Positions 23,670-33,394 are shown, counted from the first letter of the stretch. The stretch: DNA of 64,000 nt from Paraburkholderia polaris (GCF_012927345.1 NZ_JABBGJ010000023.1:62001-126000); one strand, 5' to 3'. A program made the numbers and translations. The notes: a model not told the origin generated them from the letters alone.

Positions 23670-25838
23670 TTACGGTTCGCAAACCACCAGGGCGTGTAAC
23701 TCGTCGATATTGAAGGGTTTGGCGAGTATCGCCACGCCGAGCCGGCGCGCCCGTTCGAGTTCGTCGGCGTAGCCGGTCATCAGCGCGATCTTCTGCGCGG
23801 GCCACGCGCTGCGTACTTTCTCCGCGAGGTCAATGCCGTTGAGCCTGCCCGGCATCTGGATGTCGGACAGCACGAGTTCGAACGTCGCGCCGCCGATCAG
23901 CACGTCGAGCGCCTGGTCGGCGGTCGGTTCGTGCCGCACTTCGCAGCCGAAGGTTTCCAGCACGGCGGCCACGCCGGCCGCCACGTCTTCGTTGTCTTCC
24001 ACCAGCAGCACGACACCCTTTGAAGTCAGGTCCGGCTGGTGCGTCATTTCTACGTCCGGCACCAACGCTTTCTGCCGCTCGCGATAGCGCGGCAAATAAA
24101 GTCTGACCGTCGTGCCGCGGCCCGGCACGCTGTCGATTTTGGCCGTGCCGCCTGCCTGTTCACACATGGCGAGGACCTGTGCGAGGCCGAGGCCGGTGCC
24201 CGAGCCGCGCAGCTTGGTGGTGTACAGCGGCTCGAACGCGCGACGGGCGACGGCTTCGGGCATGCCCTCGCCGTCGTCGGAGCACGCGATCAGCACATAT
24301 TCGCCGTCGGGCAGCAAGGTGTCGCTGCCCACCAGACGGTTATTCTGGCAACGGATCACGAAGCGGCCGCCGCGCGGCATCGCATCGCGCGCGTTGACCG
24401 CCAGATTCATGATCGCGAATTCGAGGTCGGTCGGATCGGCCAGCACCTGCCAGACGTTGTCGACCATGGTCAAGGCCATTTCGATGTTGTCGCCGAGCGC
24501 CGCGTCGATCAGCGGTGCGGCGCTCGGCAGCCATCTGGCGAGGTTGACCGGTTCCTGCTTGAGCGGCTGCTTCTTCGCCACGCTCAGGAGTTGCCGCGTC
24601 AGCGATTCCGCCGTGGCCGTGGCGCGCTCAATGGCGTGCACCTCTTTTTCCAGGCTGTTATAGCGCTTCAAACGCGCCAGTTCGGTGTTAGCGGACACCA
24701 CCATCAGCAGATTGTTGAAGTCGTGCGCGACATTGGCGACGAGATTGCCGAGCGCGCCCATGCGCTGTAATTGCCGGCTCGATGCCTCCGCGGAAAGACG
24801 CATGGCCACTTCGCCTTGCCAGCGCTCCCACGCGCGGCGCTCGCCGGCGAGCTGGCGCAATGAGAAAAACACCAGCAGCCAGATCGCCACGCAAGGCACG
24901 ACCGTGATCGCCGCGATCGCCATGAAGTGCTGGCGCCACGCCTCGCCGATCGAGGCAGTCGCATACGCGCTCATGACATAGAGCGGATAGTCGCCGACCC
25001 GGCGAAACGCCAGCAGCCGTTCAACGCCGTCGACCGTGGAAGTCAGACGAATGTGCCCGAATAGCTGCTTGTCGCGCAATGCCGCAGTGAACGCGCTCTG
25101 CTGGGTGGGCCTCGCGCCGGACGGCCACGCCGGATAACGCACCAGCAGACTGCCGTCCTGGCGGTACAGCCCTAGCGAAAGCGACGTATCGCCATTCGTC
25201 AGCTCACGGTAGAAGCGCAAAAAGTACTCGGTGCGCAGCGCCACGGACACCACACCGAGGAATTGCCCGTTCTCGCCTGAGCGGCCTATCGCGGTATTGA
25301 ACACATTGGTTTGCGACAGCGGCCCGAACATGGGCTGGGAGAAATACGGCTGCGGCCGCATCGCCTTGGCGGCCGTGAAGTCTTCGCGATGACTCGTCGA
25401 CATGACCGGCGCCGGATAAGAGCGGCTCGACACCAGCAAATCGCCGTTCGCGCCAAGCAGGTATATCGACGCGACCTGCGGGAAATCGCCGCCGATTTGC
25501 CGCAAACGATCGTGCAACCCGGCTTCCTGCGCGCGAATCCGGGCGTCGTCGTCATTGCCGAGCAGGTCGACGATGCGCGAGGCCATCTGCTGGTTGAGGT
25601 CCAGCACCTTGACGGCCTGTTCCTCGGTCACGCGCGCGAGCCGGTCGATCATGTCGTTCGAATCGGCAATCCGGCGCTGGTAATCGAAATACCCATAACC
25701 CGCGAGGCAGGCCAGAGGAAACACAATCGAAACGGCGAGCACGATCAGAAGCATGCGCCGCGTCGCCGCGAAATTACGCGACGGCATGGGGAAATCGACT
25801 GCGACACGCTCCGCACGTTGCACGGTCACGATCTCCAT
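23670..25838 (-). CDS. Hybrid sensor histidine kinase with periplasmic sensor, 722 aa
   Basis: Membrane helix 1 (LLIVLAVSIVFPLACLAGYG) and a large periplasmic region of about 250 residues resembling a dCache/CHASE-type sensor precede a second helix (FMAIAAITVVPCVAIWLLVF). The cytoplasmic part has the phospho-acceptor box NVAHDFNNLLMVV (His372), an HATPase domain (NLAVNARDAMPRGG, DDGEGMP, GSGTGLGLAQV) and a C-terminal receiver with LVEDNEDVA, Asp659 in LVLSDIQMPG and ILAKPF. The HDFNNLL box marks the group in which the dimerisation histidine is followed by an Asp-Phe-Asn-Asn motif. The start at 25838 lacks a clear ribosome site. Divergent from the Rieske-FAD gene. The signal and final target are unknown. 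Confidence 0.85.
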   Translation of the reverse strand: MEIVTVQRAERVAVDFPMPSRNFAATRRMLLIVLAVSIVFPLACLAGYGYFDYQRRIADSNDMIDRLARVTEEQAVKVLDLNQQMASRIVDLLGNDDDARIRAQEAGLHDRLRQIGGDFPQVASIYLLGANGDLLVSSRSYPAPVMSTSHREDFTAAKAMRPQPYFSQPMFGPLSQTNVFNTAIGRSGENGQFLGVVSVALRTEYFLRFYRELTNGDTSLSLGLYRQDGSLLVRYPAWPSGARPTQQSAFTAALRDKQLFGHIRLTSTVDGVERLLAFRRVGDYPLYVMSAYATASIGEAWRQHFMAIAAITVVPCVAIWLLVFFSLRQLAGERRAWERWQGEVAMRLSAEASSRQLQRMGALGNLVANVAHDFNNLLMVVSANTELARLKRYNSLEKEVHAIERATATAESLTRQLLSVAKKQPLKQEPVNLARWLPSAAPLIDAALGDNIEMALTMVDNVWQVLADPTDLEFAIMNLAVNARDAMPRGGRFVIRCQNNRLVGSDTLLPDGEYVLIACSDDGEGMPEAVARRAFEPLYTTKLRGSGTGLGLAQVLAMCEQAGGTAKIDSVPGRGTTVRLYLPRYRERQKALVPDVEMTHQPDLTSKGVVLLVEDNEDVAAGVAAVLETFGCEVRHEPTADQALDVLIGGATFELVLSDIQMPGRLNGIDLAEKVRSAWPAQKIALMTGYADELERARRLGVAILAKPFNIDELHALVVCEP

Positions 25839-26208
25839 GAAAGATGAGTACAGGTCGGGGCGGCAAGCGCACAACGCGCCCCACGTTGTTCGTGCGCTAT
25901 TTCCTTTCCCGGAATTTACCGCACTTCCACCGTTCGCCATAGGGTACCGAGCGAGGAAAACGCCACACGTGTAGCAGCATGCATGCGGGCACATGGATTG
26001 CTGCGGCAAGGGCGTCTGACGATGTGTTGTCCGGCGATGTCCGTTTTCGTGTTGCAGCGCGGCGTAAATTGCACTGCGGTGCGCTGCGAATGCCGTGCGC
26101 CGCGGTGCGCCGCGAATGCCGCGTTCTTTCATGCGCGGCGGACCTCCGTCGATACGCTGTCGCTGCCGCAATGACGTCAACCCACTGACTTTCCGCGAGG
26201 AACCGACC
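25839..26208. other. Divergent regulatory region with an imperfect direct repeat
   Basis: This 370-bp gap between the divergent kinase and Rieske-FAD genes must hold both promoters. It contains two near-identical 22-bp copies (26076-26097 and 26102-26123, 20/22 match, 26 bp apart) of a GCGGTGCGCTGCGAATGCCG-type sequence. No gene is visible. Confidence 0.5.
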
Positions 26209-27771
26209 ATGCCAACACCCGCCCGACGCGTCGCCCAGTTATCGCAACTGCGAGCGGACTGCGCGGAACGCATCGTGGTGGATGACGAAAACATTCTGCT
26301 GGTGCGCGACGGCGACACGGTGCGCGCCTATGCCGCGGATTGTCCGCATGCCGGCGGTCCGCTGGAAAAGGGCGCGCTGTGCAATGGCCGCATCATCTGT
26401 CCATGGCACAAAGCTACGTTCGACGTCGCCACCGGCAATGTGTTCGAACCGCCCGCGCTGGTCGCGCTCGACCGTTATCCGGTGGTGATAAACGGCGACG
26501 ACGTGATGGTTACGCCGGAGAAAATGCCGCAGCCCGTGCCGCAGCCCGTGCCCAACGCATCCGTTCGAAACCCGCATTACGTGGTGATCGGCGCGGGTGC
26601 AGCGGGTGCTGCGGCTTGCGCGGCGTTGCGTGAATGCGGCTTTGCTGGTCCTATCACGCTGGTCGGAGAGGAGCCGCACGCGCCCTACGATCGCACCGCG
26701 CTCAGCAAATTTGTGCCTTCCGGCGAGATGGCGGCAGATGATGTGCCGCCCCTCCTTGCACCAGATTGGCTCGACCGGCACGACGTGGAACGTATCGTCG
26801 CAAAGGTCGCGCGGCTCGATGTGCCTAGGCGCACGATCCATTTCGAAACCGGCGGCGAACTGGTGTACGACACCGCGCTGCTCGCCACCGGCAGCGTGCC
26901 GAAGATTCCGTCCATTCCCGGCCACGACCTCGGCGGTGTGGTCGTGCTGCGTAATCTCGACGACGCCGCCGCGCTCGTCGATGCAATCGGCGAGGAGGCG
27001 CAGAACGCGCAGGTCGCTATTCTCGGCAGCAGTTTCATCGGCCTGGAAACGGCTTCGTCGCTGCGCAAGCGCGGCACGCAAGTGAGCGTCATTTCGCCGG
27101 AAAAAATACCGTTCGCCAAACAGTTCGGCGAGCGCGCGGGCACCATGTTTCGCGAGCTGCACGAGCGCAACGGCGTGGTGTTCCACCTCGAAGCAAAAGT
27201 CGCCTCACTTGAAGGCGAGGAAGGCAACGTGCATGAAGTGATGCTCGAAAGTGGCGAGCATGTCGCCGCCGATCTCGTGCTGCTGGGCACGGGCGTTGCA
27301 CCGGCTACCGGTTTCGTCGAAGGATTGCCGCTGCAAAAAGATGGCGGCGTGATTGTCAACGCGGGCATGCAGGCCGCGCCAGGACTTTACGCAGCCGGCG
27401 ATATCGCCGCCTTTCCGCTGCACGAAGATCAGGAACCCGTGCGCATCGAGCATTGGCGCGTCGCGCAGCAACATGCGCGCATCGCCGCCGAAAACATGAG
27501 CGGCGCGCGCCATCGCTACGCCGGGGTGCCGTATTTCTGGACTTATCACTTCGGCAAGCGCTTCGAATATCTCGGCCATGCGAGCGAGTGGGACGACATT
27601 GTGATCGACGGCAATCTCGATCGGCAGGAATTCGTCGCGCTGTATGTGAAGGACAACAAGGTGGTCGCCGTGCTCGCCTGCGAACGCGAAGCGCAGACCG
27701 CGCGTTTAATCGACGCCATGGGGCGCGGTTTGTCCCTGGCGCAAGCGGAGGGTATCGTCAAGGGCGATTAG
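26209..27771 (+). CDS. Rieske ferredoxin-FAD/NAD(P)H reductase fusion, 520 aa
   Basis: An N-terminal Rieske [2Fe-2S] domain (ligands Cys45-x-His47 in CPHAGGPLEKGALC and Cys64-x2-His67 in CPWHKATFDV) is fused to a pyridine-nucleotide-disulphide-type reductase. The FAD Rossmann motif is YVVIGAGAAGAAACAALREC (about residue 123 on), the NAD(P) motif VAILGSSFIGLETASSLRKRG, and GLYAAGDIAAFP marks the second FAD contact. The closest known architecture is the AIFM3-like protein. It probably moves electrons between NAD(P)H and a Rieske-partner oxygenase, but no oxygenase lies nearby. GAGGAACCGACC precedes the ATG at 26209; the longer frame upstream is not supported. Confidence 0.87.
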   Translation: MPTPARRVAQLSQLRADCAERIVVDDENILLVRDGDTVRAYAADCPHAGGPLEKGALCNGRIICPWHKATFDVATGNVFEPPALVALDRYPVVINGDDVMVTPEKMPQPVPQPVPNASVRNPHYVVIGAGAAGAAACAALRECGFAGPITLVGEEPHAPYDRTALSKFVPSGEMAADDVPPLLAPDWLDRHDVERIVAKVARLDVPRRTIHFETGGELVYDTALLATGSVPKIPSIPGHDLGGVVVLRNLDDAAALVDAIGEEAQNAQVAILGSSFIGLETASSLRKRGTQVSVISPEKIPFAKQFGERAGTMFRELHERNGVVFHLEAKVASLEGEEGNVHEVMLESGEHVAADLVLLGTGVAPATGFVEGLPLQKDGGVIVNAGMQAAPGLYAAGDIAAFPLHEDQEPVRIEHWRVAQQHARIAAENMSGARHRYAGVPYFWTYHFGKRFEYLGHASEWDDIVIDGNLDRQEFVALYVKDNKVVAVLACEREAQTARLIDAMGRGLSLAQAEGIVKGD

Positions 27772-27892
27772 TTCGCTTGGCGCGGCGTTCGCAACAACGA
27801 GCGAGCCAGCAGCACGCAACGATATTCGCCATGTGGGACACACCCGAGTCGGCCTGCGCGGTTATCCGCGCTCAATTGAAGGAGAAGTTGCC

Positions 27893-28075
27893 ATGACAGA
27901 CCTCAAAGAAAAACATCCGCACGCGGACAAGACTGAGAAGCAGATCGACAAGGAGGTCGAAGACAGCTTCCCCGCGAGCGATCCGCCGTCCACCGGCGGC
28001 ACGACGAAGATCGTTCCTGATACACACGGTGCGTTGAAAGAGGAATCATCGACCGGAAAACCGGCAAACAGTTAA
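27893..28075 (+). CDS. Small acidic protein with FPASDPPS motif, 60 aa
   Basis: A soluble, highly charged protein: KHPHADKTEKQIDKEVEDSF, then FPASDPPSTGG and a Ser/Thr-rich end. GGAGAAG lies 9 bp before the ATG. From memory the FPASDPPS tail recurs in small Burkholderia-group proteins of unknown role, often near stress genes. It is followed by a strong terminator. Intrinsically disordered in appearance. Confidence 0.8.
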   Translation: MTDLKEKHPHADKTEKQIDKEVEDSFPASDPPSTGGTTKIVPDTHGALKEESSTGKPANS

Positions 28076-28094
28076 TTCTCCCTCCACGTTTGAA

Positions 28095-28133
28095 AAAATC
28101 GCCCGGCGTTGTTTGCGCCGGGCGATTTTCTTT
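28095..28133. terminator. Strong bidirectional terminator
   Basis: A perfect 14-bp stem (28095-28108 with 28116-28129), AAAATCGCCCGGCG against CGCCGGGCGATTTT, with a 7-nt loop. A T-rich run follows on the plus strand and an A-run precedes the stem, which becomes a T-run on the minus strand. It serves the 60-aa gene and the convergent AI-2E-type gene. Confidence 0.93.
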
Positions 28134-28186
28134 ATCGACACATCACGCCCAAGGCATGCGGGATGCTGTGTCAACTCAAAACCACT

Positions 28187-30184
28187 TCACCCATTCACGA
28201 CATCCAGGGCCTGCTCCACTCTGGCGCCGTCGATCCGCCGGCACGCGCCCACCATTTCCCGCAACGAGGTGGCATAACACTCGGCCCCCATCGCGGTCTG
28301 CAGGTCATCGCTCCACTTCTCGGTATCCGCAGCCGCCCATAATCCGACAACAATAGACGCCTCGGGCAACCTCGCACGAATGCGCCTGACCATATACCGA
28401 AGGTGTGAAGGAATCCCCTCGATTTGCAAATAGAAAATACACACGATACCCACATCGTCAGCATCGAGACTATCGATCGAGGCCCGTGATGCTGCCTCAT
28501 GCGGCAAACCGCGCGCCGCAAATCCGTGCTTGCCGAGCAATTGCAACAGGATCGTGGTCGCGAGCGCATCGAGCGGCCCCCGCCCGGGAATACACAACAC
28601 GCGTTTGCCCGAAGCGCCGGTATCCCAGTTTCTCGCCTCAGCTAGCCGGACATTCGAAGTCACAGTCAACTCAGCCGCCGGCTCGTTCCCTTCGTCGGCA
28701 GGAGATCCCGCCACCGGCCCCGTTGCGCTCCAGTTTTCTTCCGCCATTTGCGGCGCCGGTTCGCGGTCCTCATAGCCATCCAGGCCATCGACCAGATCGT
28801 TGGTGGTCGACTCGATCCGCGCAAATTGCGCCGCCGTCACGCTGCCGCGCATCATATCGTTGGCGGCGAGCTGCAAGCCCTTGATCGCCACCTCGTCGTA
28901 ATACGCGCACAACGAACGCTCGCGCAATAAAACCTCGGCTTGCTCCAACGCCTCGTCGGGATCGCCGGCAAGCGCGCGCTGGTAAAAATTCTCTATCGGC
29001 GTGAGCGCCGGCTGGTCGCCCAGCAGCACATCGAGAAACTCCAGACGTCTCACGTGCCGTCCGAGCACCAGCAGACATAAAGTCAACGGCGTCGACAGAA
29101 TCAGACCTATCGGCCCCCAGATCCAGCTCCAGAAAATCGCCGCGACCACCACCGAAAATGGCGAGAGCCCAGTGCTGCGTCCGTACAGCAGCGGCTCCAC
29201 CACTTGTCCCACCAGCATTTCGACCGTGCCGAACAACGCGAGCGACCAGATCGCCATCGTCCATCCGGGACTCACCGCTGCGGCGAGCGCAGTGGCAAGC
29301 GTTGCGGATATCCAGATGCCGACGTACGGCACGAGCCGCAGCAACGCGGCGAGAATGCCCCACAAAATCGGGCTCGGCACGCCGATGAAGAACAGCCCCG
29401 CGCCGATCACCACGCCGACGCCCGCATTCACGCCGAGCTGTGAAACGAAGTACCGGCTCAAGCGTCGTGCGGCCTCGTCCATCACGGTGGTCGTGCGGTG
29501 CAGATCGCGTGAGCCGAACAGGCGGATCGCGCGGTCGCGCAGATCGTCGCGTTGCAGCAGGATCACCACCATCACGACGAACACGATAAACGCCGTCTCC
29601 AACGGACTGATCGCCGGCGACAGCACACGCCGCGCGAGTTCGAACGGCGTCGGCACCGGTTCGCGCACTTCGACGGGCACGGCGGCAGGCGGATGGACGC
29701 TCGAAGCCGATGTCGCATCTCGTTGCGCCTGAGGTTGCGGCGGCTCGACAGTCGCCCGTTGCAACGCCTGGCCGGCGGCACCCGCGAGCCGGTTCAGCTT
29801 GCCGATGGTCAGGCTGTGCGCGGCATCCACCTTGTGCTCAATGGTCGCCTGATAGCGCGGCATGCCGGCGGCAAGGTCGGTCAACTGCGTGGCGATCGCC
29901 GCGCCGAGCATCACGATCACCGACACCGAAATCACCACCGCAGCAAAAACGGACGCCACATGTCCGAGCTTGAGTCGTCCAAGCAAATTGGCAAGCGGCG
30001 CGACCAGGAAACTGAGCAGAATCGCGAGCGTGATCGGAATCAATACCGCGCGCGCAAAGTACAGGCAGGCAATCACGGTTACCCCGACCGCAAGCGCGAC
30101 CAGGCCGTCGATGCCCAATGCGGCAGGCGGCGCATGAATGCGGGCGGCTGGCCGCGCGCCACGTGGGTCGGGGAATTCCTTCAT
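28187..30184 (-). CDS. AI-2E-family permease with long C-terminal soluble extension, 665 aa
   Basis: The first ~370 residues are an AI-2 exporter/TqsA-type permease: ARAVLIPITLAILLSFLVAPLA, then LFFIGVPSPILWGILAALLRLVPYVG (in part) and GPIGLILSTPLTLCLLVLGRH. The family averages about 350-380 residues. The remaining ~290 residues are cytoplasmic: a helical part (NFYQRALAGDPDEALEQAEV) and a C-terminal alpha/beta domain (KRVLCIPGRGPLDALATTIL, DDVGIVCIFYLQIEG, LPEASIVVGLW) reminiscent of the B12-binding-domain fold but without the DxHxxG cobalamin motif. Substrate is not established for this group. The start at 30184 has a weak ribosome site. Confidence 0.82.
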   Translation of the reverse strand: MKEFPDPRGARPAARIHAPPAALGIDGLVALAVGVTVIACLYFARAVLIPITLAILLSFLVAPLANLLGRLKLGHVASVFAAVVISVSVIVMLGAAIATQLTDLAAGMPRYQATIEHKVDAAHSLTIGKLNRLAGAAGQALQRATVEPPQPQAQRDATSASSVHPPAAVPVEVREPVPTPFELARRVLSPAISPLETAFIVFVVMVVILLQRDDLRDRAIRLFGSRDLHRTTTVMDEAARRLSRYFVSQLGVNAGVGVVIGAGLFFIGVPSPILWGILAALLRLVPYVGIWISATLATALAAAVSPGWTMAIWSLALFGTVEMLVGQVVEPLLYGRSTGLSPFSVVVAAIFWSWIWGPIGLILSTPLTLCLLVLGRHVRRLEFLDVLLGDQPALTPIENFYQRALAGDPDEALEQAEVLLRERSLCAYYDEVAIKGLQLAANDMMRGSVTAAQFARIESTTNDLVDGLDGYEDREPAPQMAEENWSATGPVAGSPADEGNEPAAELTVTSNVRLAEARNWDTGASGKRVLCIPGRGPLDALATTILLQLLGKHGFAARGLPHEAASRASIDSLDADDVGIVCIFYLQIEGIPSHLRYMVRRIRARLPEASIVVGLWAAADTEKWSDDLQTAMGAECYATSLREMVGACRRIDGARVEQALDVVNG

Positions 30185-30241
30185 CTGATTCGTTGCTGCC
30201 TCTGCTTTTACTGCTGCGACGGCCCGCGCACCCTCGCACCT

Positions 30242-30433
30242 TTACTTTTTCGGTGCGTCCGCAACGGGCCCACTTTCTATCGGCGGCGCTTCCTTCTCGA
30301 TTTCGTCGCGCGCCTGTTCCCAATACTCGTCAGGCGTCCCCTTCGGATCCCCGGCCTGCTGCCAGAGGTAGTAAGCGCGTGTGCGAATCTGTTCTTCTTG
30401 AGAAGATTCTTGAGATGTTTGTTCCTGTTCCAT
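30242..30433 (-). CDS. DUF2934 family protein, 63 aa
   Basis: The diagnostic IRTRAYYLWQQAGDPKGTPDEYW segment (in part) matches DUF2934, a small family found beside stress and carbohydrate genes. Gln/Glu-rich N-terminus. GAGGGTG precedes the ATG. It starts 142 bp downstream of the glgX stop and ends 57 bp before the AI-2E-type gene start, all on the minus strand. Function unknown. Confidence 0.85.
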   Translation of the reverse strand: MEQEQTSQESSQEEQIRTRAYYLWQQAGDPKGTPDEYWEQARDEIEKEAPPIESGPVADAPKK

Positions 30434-30574
30434 TTGAGCACCCTCAGTTGGACCGGGCAGCGAGCGACACCGGCGGCCTTACGCGTTTGTCGCGGGATGC
30501 GGCAAACGGTGGCTATCCGAAATCGAGCAAGCGCTATACCTGGCGGCTAGCGCTCGCGCCAGGCCCTAACCTCG

Positions 30575-32791
30575 TCACGTTGCCTCGGGGTGTTCGCCTT
30601 CGTCAGTGGTAAGTTGTTCTTCCAGACGATCAAAAACGCGTTGCGTCGCGCGGCTCGGTGCGTCGAGCGCGAACAGCAGCAATGAACGGCCGGTGACCTG
30701 ATACGAGTCGCCGGCGTTGAATTGAGGCAATTCGGCGCGCACCGGCATGTTCGTATCCAGCAGACAAGTCCACTGATCGCCGTCGGGAATTTCCGGCAGG
30801 GTGAAATTGACCACGTCGTGATGGGCATTCAGCACCAGCAGCAAAGTCGCATCAGAGGCCGGACGCCGAATGCCGCTCGCCTGAGCGCGTCCGTCGATCA
30901 CAAGCCCGAAGCAGCGCATCGAAGGATCGTCCCACTGTTCCTGCGAAAGATCGGTACCGTCTGGAGAAAGCCAGCGCGCGTCGGTCACTTCGAGCGCCTC
31001 ATTGAATTCGCCGCTGAGAAAGCGTCCACGACGCAGTACCGGGAGGCGATGGCGCAGCGTCGTCAGATTCTTGACGAACTCGGTCAGCGCGCGGCCGTCG
31101 TTGTCGATGGCTTCCCAATCGACCCAGCTGATCTCGTTGTCCTGGCAATACGCGTTGTTATTGCCCTTCTGCGTACGACCGAATTCGTCGCCCGCGAGGA
31201 TCATCGGCGTGCCTTGCGACAGCAGCAGGGTAGCCAACAGATTGCGCTTCTGGCGCTCGCGTTGCTGCCGGATTTCCGCGTCATCGGTTGGGCCTTCGGC
31301 GCCCATGTTCCATGACTTGTTGTCGGAATGACCGTCCTTGTTGTCTTCGCCGTTGGCTTCGTTGTGCTTGTCGTTGTAAGAGACCAGATCGTTGAGCGTG
31401 AAGCCGTCGTGCGCGGCGACGAAGTTCACACTGGCCCACGGCCGGCGCCCGCGATGGTTGAACCTGTCGCCCGAACCGGTCAGGCGTTTGGCGAGATCAG
31501 GGACCTCGCCTTCGTCGCCCTTCCAGTAGCCGCGTACGGTATCGCGAAAGCGATCATTCCATTCTGCCCAGCCGGGCGGAAATCCGCCCACCTGATAGCC
31601 GCCCGGGCCGCAGTCCCACGGTTCGGCAACCAGCCGCACGCTCGAGAGCACCGGATCCTGCCGGCAACTGTCGAGGAACCCGCCGCCTTCGTCGAAACCG
31701 TGCGGTTCGCGGCCGAGAATCGTGGCGAGGTCGAAACGGAAACCATCGACCTTCATCTCCGTCACCCAGTAGCGCAAGCTGTCAGTGACCATTTGCAGCA
31801 CGCGTGGATGGGACAGATTGAGCGTATTGCCAGTGCCGGTATCGTTAATGTAATAGCGCGGTTCGTCCGGCATCAGGCGATAGTAGGACGCGTTGTCGAT
31901 ACCTTTAAAGGAAATCGTCGGACCGCGCTCGTTGCCTTCCGCAGTGTGGTTGTAGACCACGTCGAGAATGACCTCGAGGTTGGCATTATGAAAACGGTCC
32001 ACCATTTCCTTGAATTCACCCACCGAGTCGATCGACGATGCGAAGAAGCGCGGATCGGCCGCGAAGAAGCCGATCGTGTTGTAGCCCCAGTAGTTGGTGA
32101 GACCTTTGTCGAGCAGATGGCTGTCGTTGACGAAGGTTTGAATCGGCATCAATTCGACCGACGTAACACCGAGACCCTTGATGTAATCCAGCACAACCTG
32201 CTGGCCGAGTCCTGCGAAGGTTCCGCGCAAATTTTCCGGTACGTCGGGATGACGTTTGGTAAAACCGCGCACATGGGTCTCATAGAAGATCACCCGCTCC
32301 CAGGGCAGCGCATTGCGTTCCGGATGACTCCACGAAAAGTTGGCGTCGACCACCTTGCACTTCGGCACGAAGGGGGCGCTGTCGCGTTCGTCGAACGACA
32401 GGTCGCCTTCTTCCGAATCGAGCGTATAGCCGAAGATTTCGGGCACCCATTTGAGCTCGCCGATATGAGCTTTGGCGTAGGGATCGAGCAGGAGTTTGTT
32501 CGGATTGAAGCGATGTCCTTTTTCGGGTTCATAGGGACCGTGGACTCGATAGCCGTAGACCGCCCCGGGTTTGAGATTCGGCACGAACACGTGCCAGACT
32601 TCGTCGGTGTACTCCGGCAGTTCGATCCGCTCGATTTCCGTTTCGCCGGTTTCATCGAACAGGCAGAGTTCGACCCTGGTTGCATGCGCTGAGAACAGCG
32701 CGAAGTTGACACCGCTGCCGTTCCACGTCGCACCAAGCGGGAATGGTGTGCCTTCCGCGATGCGCGTCGAGTAGTTGGCCTGGGATGGCAT
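30575..32791 (-). CDS. glgX: Glycogen debranching enzyme (GlgX, GH13_11), 738 aa
   Basis: Hydrolyses alpha-1,6 branches of limit dextrins. CBM48 lies at the N-terminus (FPLGATWNGSGVNFALFSAH, in part), then the GH13 barrel: VVYNHTAEGNE (region I), DGFRFDLATILGR (region II with the nucleophile Asp), LVAEPWDCGPGGYQVG (region III with the Glu acid/base), and FVAAHDGFTLNDLVSYNDKHN (in part; region IV). Length and order match GlgX. AGGAA precedes the ATG. No glycogen phosphorylase or synthase lies in the window. Confidence 0.95.
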   Translation of the reverse strand: MPSQANYSTRIAEGTPFPLGATWNGSGVNFALFSAHATRVELCLFDETGETEIERIELPEYTDEVWHVFVPNLKPGAVYGYRVHGPYEPEKGHRFNPNKLLLDPYAKAHIGELKWVPEIFGYTLDSEEGDLSFDERDSAPFVPKCKVVDANFSWSHPERNALPWERVIFYETHVRGFTKRHPDVPENLRGTFAGLGQQVVLDYIKGLGVTSVELMPIQTFVNDSHLLDKGLTNYWGYNTIGFFAADPRFFASSIDSVGEFKEMVDRFHNANLEVILDVVYNHTAEGNERGPTISFKGIDNASYYRLMPDEPRYYINDTGTGNTLNLSHPRVLQMVTDSLRYWVTEMKVDGFRFDLATILGREPHGFDEGGGFLDSCRQDPVLSSVRLVAEPWDCGPGGYQVGGFPPGWAEWNDRFRDTVRGYWKGDEGEVPDLAKRLTGSGDRFNHRGRRPWASVNFVAAHDGFTLNDLVSYNDKHNEANGEDNKDGHSDNKSWNMGAEGPTDDAEIRQQRERQKRNLLATLLLSQGTPMILAGDEFGRTQKGNNNAYCQDNEISWVDWEAIDNDGRALTEFVKNLTTLRHRLPVLRRGRFLSGEFNEALEVTDARWLSPDGTDLSQEQWDDPSMRCFGLVIDGRAQASGIRRPASDATLLLVLNAHHDVVNFTLPEIPDGDQWTCLLDTNMPVRAELPQFNAGDSYQVTGRSLLLFALDAPSRATQRVFDRLEEQLTTDEGEHPEAT

Positions 32792-32989
32792 AGGGATTCC
32801 TGTGGAAGCTGAGGCGCAGGCGCGCGTGTTTTAGGGTGCAAGCGCGCTGGAGCAGCAAATTCCGGACCCGAACGTTGCGCGTGGGGCACGGCGGTGCCAA
32901 GGCACAACTCTTGCAGCTGGCAAGGTGGAAGACTACTTATGGCCCCTCGCCATACGTGCCCAAAACAGACAGCAGGGAGAACAGTCACC

Positions 32990-33394
32990 ATGCGAACCAT
33001 ATCAACCAAGCCGCTCGTTGTTGCAGCGCTACTCCTCGGCACACTAGCGGCCTGCAACACGACCTACGCCCAAGGCGCCCCTCAGGCAATCACGGAGAAA
33101 CGCACGGACGTCGTGCAACTGGCAAGCGGCTATCGAGCGTCGAAGCTGAGCGGCGCAGACGTCTACAACAATAACAAGGACACGATCGGCACACTGGACG
33201 ATTTGATCGTCTCGCCGAGCGCTGACCGTAGCACGTACGCGATTCTGTCGGTTGGCGGTTTCCTTGGCATGGGCAAACATCTTGTGGCTGTGCCATTCAC
33301 CGACTTGCAGATTAACAACCGCCGCATCGTCTTGCCCGACGCAACCAAAAAGTCGCTGGAAGCCCTGCCCGAATTCAAGTACGCGCCGGACTAA
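32990..33394 (+). CDS. PRC-barrel domain exported protein, 134 aa
   Basis: After the signal region, a PRC-barrel domain spans the second half: YRASKLSGADVYNNNKDTIG, then LDDLIVSPSADRSTYAILS and FLGMGKHLVAVPFTDLQI. The signal ends LLGTLAACNTTYAQ, which could be a lipobox (LAAC, Cys at about 22) or a type I cleavage site after TYA; the sequence does not settle which. CAGGGAG precedes the ATG. Divergent from glgX. PRC-barrel proteins of this kind are often stress-induced in the group; role unknown. Confidence 0.8.
   Translation: MRTISTKPLVVAALLLGTLAACNTTYAQGAPQAITEKRTDVVQLASGYRASKLSGADVYNNNKDTIGTLDDLIVSPSADRSTYAILSVGGFLGMGKHLVAVPFTDLQINNRRIVLPDATKKSLEALPEFKYAPD

Noticed and set aside
31328..32692. 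454-residue plus frame opposite glgX
   Set aside because: Antisense to GlgX with its GH13 motifs intact; composition is typical of shadow frames.
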